DNA of 64,000 nt from Nemophila menziesii (taxonomy: Eukaryota > Streptophyta > Magnoliopsida > Boraginales > Hydrophyllaceae): assembly GCA_029959085.1 (NCBI GenBank), contig JARWIR010000018.1, positions 16,739,001 to 16,803,000 of the forward strand, written 5' to 3'. Numbering within the stretch: the stretch's first letter is position 1; each line of letters begins with the position of its first letter. Positions 24,240-32,813 of this stretch are shown here, piece after piece. The notes beneath the pieces were generated by a model. It saw only the letters and a list, made by a program, of their open reading frames with translations. It had not been told where the DNA came from and ran no database searches. Made by a program: the position numbers and the translations under genes.

Positions 24240-24720
24240 TATTGGCTGAGCCCATCAGGTCTGGACACATTGTGTCCTGGCCCAACAAGTCTGGACCAAA
24301 AATGGAAAACACAAAGAAAGGAAAAAACCAAAAAGGGCTGGACACAAAGCCCAAAATGGCCCAAAAATGTTTTGACACGTTTTAAAAAATAGGAGATACA
24401 AAACAAATATTTGGACACGTTTTAAAAAAAGGAGAATGCAGCCCAAATGGACTGGACACGTTTAAAAAAAAAGTTGATACAACACGAATGGGCCAGACAA
24501 ATGGGCCAGACATACCACACTCACACGGCAAAAGAAAGGAAAAACCAAAAAGGGCAATGGGCTGGACTTAGGCCCAAAATGGTCCCAAATGGCCCAAAAA
24601 TGTTTTGAAAAAGGACGGACAAAAAAAAAAGGACTCTAACGAATGGCCTGGTACCAGGCCTGGACCCATGGCTGGAACTGTGGCTGGACCTAGGGATAGA
24701 CCTAGGGCTGGACCTATCTG
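24240..24720 (-). repeat. Imperfect repeats in T (GGCTGGACAC / GCCCAAAATGG words)
   Basis: Two long related copies, about 216 bp apart (near 24312-24380 and 24528-24610), share AAAGGAAAAACCAAAAAGGGC and GGCCCAAAAATGTTTTGA. Many shorter CTGGACAC and GGGCCAGACA words lie between, and GACACGTTTTAAAAAA recurs three times. This looks like local amplification of a short word. Confidence 0.7.
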
Positions 24721-25480
24721 GTTCGATTGGTGTTTTGTGAACGGAGCATCGGACTTTTGCGGCATGGATCTGAACGGAGCATTCGAGGAGAAGATTAGAG
24801 CGTGGCCCTTCGTGGTGGATCTGAACGGAGCATCGGAGGGGAAGAGAAGAGATGAGCGTGGCCCTTCAGATCTGCAGCGCAACTTCGGAGGAGAAGAGAG
24901 GAAGGGCTGGAGAAAGAAAGGGCTGGACACATGGGCTGGAAAAAGAAAGGGCTGGACACAGAATGGTGGTCTTCGTGGTGGTTGCTCTTCGTGGCTCTTC
25001 ACAGCAGATTGGAGTGATGGTGGTCTTCAGATCTGCAGCGTAGCTTCGGAGGAGAAGAAATGAGCATGGCTTCGTGGCTTCGGGGGAGAAGATGGCTTCG
25101 TGGCTTCGGAGGAGAAGATGGCTTCGCAGCATCATCAAGGCAGCGGCATCAAGGCTGCGGAAATGGGTTTCTCTTCGCAGCAGCGGCGGGCTTCTCCTCC
25201 GGCGTCGTTGATGGTGGTTGGAATGGCTTGGTGTTGCAGTTCGGCCAGTGGTGGTGATGAAGGAGGGCATCGGTGGGAAGGTGGTCTTCGATGGTGGTGG
25301 GTGAAGCAGGGAAGAGGGAGGCGTAGGGGTGGTGGGTGGAGGAAGGTGGTGGTCCAGGGTATAGAGAGGGAAGCTACAGAGAGGGGAAAGATTTTTTTGA
25401 TTCAAAACCCTAATAGGCTTTTTTTTTTGGTTTCTTCACTGTGTATAAGAAAAGGAATATAAGAGAGGGGGGTGTTTTTG
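24721..25480 (-). other. GC-rich leader-side region of T with low-complexity ORF
   Basis: Lies between the 5' LTR/PBS side and the repeat block. Words such as GGCTTCGTGGCTTCGGAGG recur two to three times at 25066-25130, and GGATCTGAACGGAGCAT occurs twice near 24765-24830. A 179-codon frame on the minus strand (25405-24866) is rich in Pro, Ser, His, Arg and Leu and composed of these repeats. I do not recognise it as a protein family. It may be a long 5' leader or a captured gene fragment. Confidence 0.45.
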
Positions 25481-25740
25481 GTCTTTCTCCCTTCTTAGTT
25501 AGCTTCTTACGGATGATTATAGGTTAGTTGCTTTTGGGACTTTAATAGAAGAGTGGCATGCCTTTCGGCTTTAAACATTAATTTACCCATAAGATAATAC
25601 CAAAAATATTCGTGAATACGAATATATCTTCAAAAGTAAAAATCGTCACGATTTGATAAATTTTCAATAATACCTGATCTCCTTCTCTGATCTTCTCCTC
25701 TTTTGCAGCCGCCTTAATTTTTTTTCTTTCGTTCTTTTAA

Positions 25741-25758
25741 TCCTTGGCTCTGATACCA
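25741..25758 (-). promoter_or_regulatory. Primer binding site of T (initiator tRNA-Met type)
   Basis: Minus strand TGGTATCAGAGCCAAGGA, three bases inside the LTR. This fixes the orientation and the Ty1/copia-like priming of T. Confidence 0.9.
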
Positions 25759-25761
25759 CTT

Positions 25762-26042
25762 TGTTAGAATTATAATCACGTAATAATAATATAATAATAA
25801 GCAAGAAACGAAAGGAACACCGATATACGTGGAAAACCCAAATAGGGAAAAAGCACGGGAAGAGAAGAAGAAATTTATTATAGATGATTGATTACAAAGG
25901 AGAGTATAATGGCTGCTGCCAATTGATCGGGTTAACTAATAACCTATACAATACAATGTATTTATATGTAAACAGAGATACTAGGGTTTATAACTAAATG
26001 GGCCAGACCTAACAAAGATGAATTTGGGTCACATCTCTAACA
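25762..26042 (-). repeat. 5' LTR of T
   Basis: 281 bp with short terminal inverted repeats TGTTAGA/TCTAACA. No coding content. Confidence 0.88.
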
Positions 26043-27304
26043 TTACATTGGGGAGCCGATTGATAAGCATACGTAAGATTAGCTGCTCCATTAGGATTTG
26101 AATATTGGAAACCCGAATGGTTTCCGTTGGGTTGGTATCCTTGACCACTTTAATTGTAACTCCCTCTGTTAGAAACAAACATTACAGTTTCAGGGTTACT
26201 TTCACAATGCTCCCAGTCAAGATCTTGAACACCACAATTCGAACACCCATATACCACTTGAGTAACATTAACACCTGCCTTCTTACCTGAAAAGCCCTCT
26301 TTAACAACTAAAGTGAGCTGTTTCATTTGTTGTTCCAATGTACTATTCAATTTATCCTCCAAAGAGGAGAATTTCTCATCAATACCCTTACTACTATCTT
26401 TTCTACCTCGGATAGGTGTTCTCACTGTACTCCAACCTTGCTCATTCGTTACCGTTCTATTCAATATAATCTTAGCATGTATTGGAGCTACCTGTAAGAA
26501 TCCAACACCACATAATAAATCGAGGTCTTTTCTCGATCCTCCATATAGGCCATTATAAAAGATCTTCAACTGTTGTTGTTCTGTGAGGCCATGGGCAGGA
26601 ACTCTTCTCAAACATGACTGAAATCTTGTCCAACATCTTCCCAAAGTTTCTTCTTGTTCTTGGACAAATGATGTCAAATTAACATGTGCGTCTAATCTCA
26701 CATTCGTCGGATAATAACGATAGAAAAATGTTGTTTGTAGCTCATCCCAAGTATTTATTTTTCCAGGTTCTTGTGAATCGTGCCACTCACTAGCTGCGTC
26801 TATCACGAAAAATATGAAATTAGCAAAATACATCTGCTCTTTGGTCAGTCCTCGAGTTATATACAAATCCCAAATTTGCATAAACTTTTGAACTACACGA
26901 ATAGGATCTTCTCCAGGTACTCCACGAAAGTTTTCAAAATTCTGAAATCGGGATAGCATACCAGGGTCGGTTCTATACCGTGCAACATTGATATTTGCAG
27001 GTCCAATACCGAGAGAAGGAGTGCGATAGGGAGCTTTCTCTGGATCATGTACGAACCATGGATCATAATACATAGGGGGTTGAGCTTGTTGCATAGGTGG
27101 ATGATTTTGTTGATTGTTGAGAACTGGTGGATTAGGAATGATTGGCGGTACTAGAGGTTGGCCATTTGCGTCCAACTGAACGTCAGGATCTTCAACGTGA
27201 TGAATATTCAAATCCTCAATTTCTCTTTCTCTCTTTGCTTGTTCTCTCGCTTCTTTTTCTCTTTTGTTTCTTTCTCGAACTAACCTCTCAGGGTTTGAGT
27301 ACTT
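26043..27304 (-). pseudogene. M1 gag, N-terminal and capsid part
   Basis: The frame is open from 27442 to 26150, but gag homology begins at about 27300 (NPERLVRERNKREKEARE). No ATG stands at the position used by H and B, where M1 has AAG. The capsid runs from DPWFVHDPEKAPYRTP through GPANINVARYRTDPGMLSRFQNF, EDPIRVVQKFMQIWDLYITRG, FFYRYYPTNVRLDAHVN and LRRVPAHGLTEQQQLKIFYNGL. The zinc knuckle CSNCGVQDLDWEHC has Leu at the His position, so it is broken. A stop at 26150 ends the frame; gag text continues to the T insertion. Confidence 0.92.
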
Positions 27305-27423
27305 GCACCAAACCTGTAAGACCTGAGAAAGAACAAAAAACGAAGAAAAGCGTAAAACTGAAAATAAAAATTGTAAATAACAACTAAAACACTTACGGAT
27401 AACAACGTGGGAACACGCTACCG

Positions 27424-27441
27424 TCCTTGGCAGCGGCGCCA
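27424..27441 (-). promoter_or_regulatory. Primer binding site of M1 (tRNA-Asp type, two mismatches)
   Basis: Minus strand TGGCGCCGCTGCCAAGGA; AA replaces GG of the other copies, consistent with C-to-T type decay on the opposite strand. Confidence 0.88.
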
Positions 27442-27447
27442 AAATCT

Positions 27448-28561
27448 TGGTGTCTCCTTGTGTGTTCTAAAATAACACACCTAAAAAGGTAAGACACGTA
27501 CCACAAGTGTATAGGTCGTCCAAGTAATATCCGGTAAACGGGATTTAAATCTCAGGGACGGATTGGATATGAATTTCGATGTTATGTAATAAGTGTGAAT
27601 AATTTTTATATGATACGGAAAATAAACGATATGAATATTTGTTTTGGTTTTCGACTAAGGACTAAAGTGCAAAAAATATAAAATGCTAAATTACTAATGC
27701 AAATAAATGAGACGCAAGTAAGTAAAATATGGGTGGACGCAAAGATTGAGAAACAATACTTGAGTTTCGCAAGGGTTTCACCTAAATCTATTAAATCAAT
27801 GTTTCTGTTTAAGGGATGAATCCGTATTAAGTACTAGTCGGGATTCTATAATCTCCTAACCCCCATCAGGGTGGAATTAGGAGCTATTCTTAGGTGTTAC
27901 AAACCCCGTCAGGGTGATTATAATCCACCTTCAAATGGTCAAGTATTCTACCCAATTGGATATACGGTTAACTAAGCCCGCCAGTGTCAATAATTTCTAC
28001 CTTACGTCTATTACCTACTTCCGTAATTAAACCCCCCGTCAAGGCGATCACTTTTCCACTTAAATGAATACTTTAATTACTAATTGCTATAATTGATTCA
28101 TGACTTCAAAGACAATAATTAAATGCAAAATAATAGTTAATACGAAATTACGCAATTCAATTTAAATTATTCAATCCCAAATTCCAGAACACAAATTCAA
28201 TAAATTGGGGCTCAACCCATTAATGCGATTCTCAAGCACTTAAGGAATTTAGCTCATGCTAATGTTAAAAAATACTAAATTAAAATAAAAAGTGTTCATA
28301 ATGAATTATAGAAATAGAAAAACCTAATTATAGGATTGATATGATTGATTGTTGGAAGAAATAATTCTCCAGCATCAGCTTTCTCTCTCCTTTTTGCTTC
28401 TCTGACTTTTCCCAAGCATTACTTTTTCTCTAATGTGAATTGTCTCTAAAAACTGAACTCCAAAGCCTTTTTATAGTGAGAAAAATGGATTGGGCTTTTA
28501 AAAAGAAGGATTAGGTTAATTAGAATAAAAACCCGTAACTGGTGTATAGCTGTTACTAAAA
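27448..28561 (-). repeat. 5' LTR of M1, truncated
   Basis: Homologous from its TGGTGTCTCC end to about 70 percent of the length of the 3' LTR. It lacks an internal AATTCATTTAATGAAAT-type stretch near 28532 and stops at TGTTACTAAAAC, where gag sequence of another element (G2) is fused. The GATGTCTCC...GAGACATCA end is lost. Confidence 0.88.
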
Positions 28562-28660
28562 CTCACATCCATACACTTCTTGCTACAATCTTGATTATTC
28601 TGACAATCCTCCCAATCGTGATCATTCACACCACAAAACTCACATCCATACACTTCTTGC
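28558..28660. repeat. Short direct duplication at the M1/G2 junction
   Basis: A 26-bp segment (AAAACTCACATCCATACACT and the next six bases) occurs at 28558-28583 and again at 28635-28660, 77 bp apart. The second copy is in its native place in G2 gag; the first is fused to the M1 LTR. Confidence 0.9.
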
Positions 28661-29570
28661 GCAACCTTTACCTCAACTCTCTTATTCGAAAAACCTTCTT
28701 TCACTGCTAAAGTAAGTTGTTTTAATTGTTTCTCTATGGTGGTTTGAATCTTGTTCTCAAGCGTAGCAAACTTTTCTTCGATATTAACCTTATTCACTCC
28801 TTTAACCGGGGTTCTTACTGAAGTCCACCCAACTTCATTCTTTAATGTTCTTTCCAAGATGATTTTTGCATGAACGGGTTGAACTTGAAAAAATCCTGCA
28901 CCACATAGCAGATCCAATTTTTCTCTCGAAGTCCCATCAAGGCCTTTGTAAAAGATTTTTAGCTATTGTTGTTCTGAAAAGCCATGATCGGGAACTCTAC
29001 GTAAACACATCTGAAATCTTGTCCAGCTTTTACCCAAAGTTTTATCATATTCTTGGCGGAAATGCGTTAATTCAAGTTGATCATCTAACCTCATGTTACT
29101 TGGGTAATACCTGTCAAAGAAAGAAGTTTCTAGTTGATCCCAATTTGTTATCTTCGTAGGGTCTTGCGTATCGTGCCATTCACTCGCTCCATCAATAACG
29201 AAAAATCGAAACGCAACAAAATACATTTGTTCTTTTGAAACTCCTTGTGTGATGTAAGAATCACATATCTGCTTGAATTTCTGTACTGCTCGAAGGGGAT
29301 CTTCTCCAGCTTTACCACGACAATTTCCAAAATTTTGGAATTGAGCTAACATACCTGAATCTAGACGAAACCTCGGAACATCTATATTTGGAGCACCTAC
29401 CCCTAGAGACGAAGCACAGAATGGAACTTCTTCTGGACCATTTACAAACCAGGGATCTTGATTATTTGCCATTTCTTTTTGTTCTCTTCTTTTCTTATTT
29501 GCAAGTCTGATTAACGAGTCCGGATTATCAAGGATTTGAACTGGTGGTTCAATCTGAGTCTTCTTCGCAT
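28585..29570 (-). pseudogene. Athila-type gag of G2, truncated
   Basis: Family B gag. An ATGCGAAGAAG at 29570 corresponds to the start used by H and B, but an early indel shifts the frame. The capsid follows: DPWFVNGPEEVPFCA, GAPNIDVPRFRLDSGMLAQF, EDPLRAVQKFKQICDSYITQG and FFDRYYPSNMRLDDQLELTHF. One stop and a shift lie near 28965-28920. The zinc knuckle CEFCGVNDHDWEDC (near 28640-28600) is intact in spacing. Everything downstream of it is missing; the copy ends at the junction with M1. Confidence 0.9.
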
Positions 29571-29683
29571 ACACCAAACCTAAAAAATCTGAAAGAGAAG
29601 AACAAACAAAAAGCGTAAAACTGATAAAAATAAAATAAATGCAACTATCACTAAAGGATAAACACCGTGGTCACACGCTACCG

Positions 29684-29701
29684 TCCCCGGCAGCGGCGCC
29701 A
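29684..29701 (-). promoter_or_regulatory. Primer binding site of G2 (tRNA-Asp type)
   Basis: Minus strand TGGCGCCGCTGCCGGGGA, a perfect version, six bases inside the LTR end. Confidence 0.92.
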
Positions 29702-29707
29702 AAAACT

Positions 29708-30207
29708 TGGTGGTCCTTTGTGTGTTCTAAAATAAATGAAAAAGTAATTGAACCACAACCGCAAGTGTACGGTTGTCCCAAGTAGTAATAATGATTCTAG
29801 GATCGTTCGCAGGGACGGTTTGGTTAACTACAATGCTTATCGAATAATGATTGGTTGCAATTATGAAAACAAATAAAGGTATAATGATTGGTTTGTTGTT
29901 TTGTATTAATCCTAAGTATGAAAAGACTAAATAGAAAATGCAAGTAAATACTAAGACGCAAGTAAATGAATGTGAAACGCAAATATGAGAAGGTAGTACT
30001 CAAGAGACGCAAGGGATCCTCCTAATTCTATTTCATAACATATATTGTTTAAGGGTTAAATTGGTCAATTACATTGGTCGGGATTCTAAATTCCTTATAC
30101 CCCCGTCAAGGTGGACTATAAGGCTATCCTAGAGTGTCACTAGTCCCGTCAGGGTAAATATGATCCACTTTCGGATGATTAAGTAATTTTACCACATTGG
30201 CCCTAGA
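29708..30207 (-). repeat. 5' LTR of G2, truncated (family B)
   Basis: Matches the 3' LTR of B (42074 onward) for about 500 bp, through two CCCGTCA(A/G)GG motifs near 30101 and 30147, then breaks off at CATTGGCCCTAG and is fused to 3' internal sequence of B2. Confidence 0.88.
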
Positions 30208-30309
30208 ACCCCACCCCAAACTCAAAAATGAGCCGTGTCCCCACGACTCGAAAAAGACTCAAAGCAAGTAAACTAATCTACACTAAAAAGAAGGATTAAA
30301 AAACGTATC

Positions 30310-30687
30310 TTAACCAGCGCGTGGCTGGTTGTCGGTGTTGCGTCCATGAACTTTATCTCGCGTCTAGACATCGTAAGTTGCGTTTTGAACAGATAAAGTT
30401 CAACTTGTTTGTAACGTTTCCCAAAATAGCGCACCTCGTATCCTGATTCTCTTCCAACACCTTAATTTTCGATCCCAACTCATCATCGGATCAATTTCTT
30501 CCTCACTTTCAGGTTCCTCAATCACTTTTCTCTTCTTTGGATTAGCTTTAATTTTAACCTCTTCAGTCTTGTGTTTGCAACGCGAATTAGGAATATCAAT
30601 AGCTTGTTCTTAAACAGCACCAAAAGTGTTTCTGTTTCTTGGAGAATTCCTTTGATAAGTACACATGAAAGCGGTTATGATAGGCAT
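30310..30687 (-). pseudogene. Accessory ORF remnant in B2 (core deleted)
   Basis: The start and first 40 residues align with M1 (RNTFGAV-stop-EQAIDIPNSR against PNTIGATQANAIEVLDSR). The tail HGRNTDNQP.AG-stop is the same as in M1. The central plant-transposon-protein domain is missing between them, replaced by a short acidic stretch (EEPESEEEID). At least one stop and one frameshift. Confidence 0.65.
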
Positions 30688-31067
30688 CTCTTTCCACCCC
30701 AAACTCAAAACTTCAAATAGTGAGAAGCAAAGGCTTAGAACTTTGATGTTTCGAGGCTTAAGACTTTGAAGATTATGGTGGAATATGAGATGGGTGAAGG
30801 CTAATTGATGTGGGGGAAGAGGGAATTGGATTTAATTTGAAGCTTGGATGAAGAACAATTGGAGGAAAGTGGGAATTCCATGGTGCTTTGGATAGGAGAT
30901 GAATTGATTGTATGTTATTGTGGTGAAAGAGGGTAGGATTTGATGATTATGTGGTTGTAGATGATGATTTTCGGGAGATTCTGGGTATTGGAAGTGTTTT
31001 TGGAGGCTGGCTTGAAGAAAGAGGTAAAAATCTAGGGCTAAATAGCTGAAAACCGCCCTGTCACAGA

Positions 31068-31492
31068 AGAAACCGGGTTCCCGGTTTCGCGTCGCTGTGT
31101 CGGCACGAAAAAATGAAATTTTTATACTTTGTTTTTTTTAAGCGTCTGACGCAATAATTTGCTGGACTCCAAGACGCTGGGTCAGAAACACTCCCTTCGA
31201 AACCGGGTTCCCGGTTTGTGCTAATCCGGGTACCCGGTTTGCGTTGGTGACGTGAACCAAAACGCAGACCAAGACGCAGTGAAAGGCGGAAGTGAAAACG
31301 CTGGGTCAGAAAGTTCGAAGATCTACAGCGCCAAAACCATGTTCCCGGTTTGTGAAATGCGGGTACCCGGTTTTCGTCGATGGCGCGACTGGTGACGCAG
31401 TGGTGACGCAGGTGGTGACACAGCAGATGGCGGGTCCCAAGACGCTGGGTCAGAACCTCGGAATTTTTAGCTTTCGAAACCGGGTTCCCGGT
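31068..31492 (-). repeat. Palindrome array of B2 (word AAACCGGGTTCCCGGTTT)
   Basis: Palindromic words at about 31073, 31200, 31222, 31333-31371 and 31477. Repeat units start at about 31200, 31333 and 31477. The spacer word AAGACGCTGGGTCAGAA occurs three times (near 31170, 31298 and 31438, one copy altered). Same word and spacer as in element B. Confidence 0.87.
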
Positions 31493-31724
31493 TTGCCCCT
31501 GAAACACCACAAATTTTTCCTCTATTTTCGCCCTTTCGACCCCAAAATCACGACCTTTTTACCCCTGAAATCATCAAAAACAACTACCCTTCCTCATTTC
31601 TTACTAATAAACACTAAATTAACGAAAATCAAACAAATTTAAACTACGAAAAATAAAAACTTAAACTAATATACAAGAAATGGCTTTTGTTTAACGTCGT
31701 TGAGCTCGAAGGGTTACCTCATAC

Positions 31725-32388
31725 CATTTATTTGAATAGGAAGATTAAAGCTTCCCGGATCTTTGAGCTTCAATGGTAACTCTTTTTCTGTTCTTCTTGA
31801 GTCTCTCACAGTCTCTCTTGTCCTTTACACTTGCTTCTTTCTCAGGAATAAGTTGTGTAAAAACTTGTTACGGTGTAAGCCCTTTCTTCGCAATCTCAAG
31901 CATTTGGGCGTTGATATTTTCAGGAGTGTACTCCTCTACAAATGTCTTGAGTTCAATGTCACCTTTCGGATTTGTATTAGGAATAGTTGATGACACTGTT
32001 TGAACACCTGGTGGCGATTCTACCTTCTCTTCTTCTTCCTTTTCTTGCACAGCAGTTGCAACTTCAACTCTTGGTTCTTCTGAGGCTTCTTCCTCTTTAT
32101 CTTTAGCTCGCTCAGCTTGGAACTCCATAACCGATCTAATTTCTTCATGCATATCCTTTAGAAGCTGAATAAACTCGGATTTTTCTGAATCTTCCTGTAC
32201 CTCATTCTCAAAACAGTTAGAGGCCACGGGGCTAGACTTGGTTGGTTCTTCTTCGGTACTCGAAACTTCCACGACACTTCCGGCAGCATGCGGTACTTCC
32301 TTCTTTTCTTCAATCTCAAGGCAAATTGTCTTGCAAGCTTCGAACCCAACATTTCCATCACCTCCTTTGATAGCATTCAATTGTTTTT
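31725..32388 (-). pseudogene. C2: gag-protease linker fragment of a family C element
   Basis: A 170-codon open stretch (32380-31868) matches the acidic segment of C (GFEACKTICLEIEEKKE; NINAQMLEIAKKGLTP), then reaches LPIQINGM near 31730. There it is fused to the post-pol border of B2; the rest of the protease and the GPF module are missing. Right edge fused to the H LTR near 32388. The segment is highly acidic and probably disordered; its role is unknown. Confidence 0.8.
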
Positions 32389-32684
32389 GTGCCTTTCATA
32401 CCTTGCGTAAAATACTTTATTTTCTCGCGTCTAGTTTAATGTTCGCATTAATTCAGTATTTTAATTTATTTTCTTAGTTATAGAAAACCAAAACAAACAT
32501 TCTCAAAATCATTTACTTGCTTTTACGTGCAATTAATCACTATCAGATAAGCATTAGAGTCAACCAACCCGTCCTTGAGAACGAATATATTATCACATAT
32601 ATTACTTGGGACAACTGTACACTTGCAGTTGTGGTTCTCTTATCCTTATTTGCATTTTATTTTTAAACACAAAAAGGACCACCA
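32388..32684 (+). repeat. 5' LTR remnant of H (U5 end only)
   Basis: The last 297 bp of an LTR related to L5 (the reverse complement of 19942-20235 reads nearly the same: TTTCTTGCGTCTAGTTTAAT, TTGAGAACGAAT). Ends GGACCACCA at 32684. The first 1.2 kb are lost. Confidence 0.87.
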
Positions 32685-32689
32685 AGTTT

Positions 32690-32708
32690 TCAGCGCCGCT
32701 GCCGGGGA
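32690..32708 (+). promoter_or_regulatory. Primer binding site of H (altered)
   Basis: TCAGCGCCGCTGCCGGGGA: the tRNA-Asp complement with CA replacing one G near its 5' end. Confidence 0.85.
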
Positions 32709-32813
32709 CGGTAGCGTGTGACCCCGGTGTTTATCCTTTAGTGTTAGTTGCATTTTTATCTTTCAGTTTTACGCTTTGTTTGTTCATCTGTTTCAGGTTT
32801 TTAGGTTTGGTGT

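Larger units (their letters stand above)
22912..26042 (-). mobile_element. Element T: copia-type LTR element without coding domains (LARD-like)
   Basis: Right LTR 25762-26042 (TGTTAGAATTA...CTCTAACA, 281 bp). Inside it, on the minus strand, AAG and TGGTATCAGAGCCAAGG form an initiator-tRNA-Met primer binding site, typical of Ty1/copia. Left edge 22912 repeats the first 118 bp of the LTR. Flanks TTACC (22907-22911) and TTACA (26043-26047) look like a 5-bp duplication with one mismatch, inside M1 gag, whose text resumes on both sides. About 2.7 kb of interior shows no gag, protease, integrase or RT. It therefore resembles large non-autonomous derivatives that move in trans. Confidence 0.85.
10896..28562 (-). 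mobile_element. Athila-type retrotransposon M1 (hosts L4, L5 and T)
   Basis: Minus-strand order: 5' LTR (27448-28561, broken), PBS, gag, protease, RT, RNase H, integrase C-terminus, palindrome array, accessory ORF, 3' non-coding, PPT, 3' LTR (10896-12466). Three later insertions inflate it from about 11.4 kb to 17.7 kb. The integrase core is deleted: the frame jumps near 16650 from the RNase H-integrase linker (QFFREDQ) to the last integrase module. Its LTRs differ by roughly one base in ten by eye, so it is older than A or C. It landed in the gag of G0; its 5' LTR is truncated, so no target duplication can be read. Confidence 0.9.
30208..31724 (-). mobile_element. B2: 3' internal part of a family B element
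   Basis: Contains, in minus-strand order, the post-pol GGTTACCTC border (31715), the palindrome array, a TTGAGTTTGGGGTGG copy (30697), a shrunken accessory ORF and the post-ORF hairpin (30230-30249; arms GAGCCGTG/CACGACTC, one pair now G-T in the sense strand). No LTR of its own remains. Left edge fused to the G2 LTR, right edge to C2. Confidence 0.8.

Noticed and set aside
24605..25063. 152-codon plus-strand ORF in T, Gly/Arg-rich
   Set aside because: Shadow of repeated GGCTGGAC and GGAGGAGAAGA words, antisense to T; no recognisable domain.
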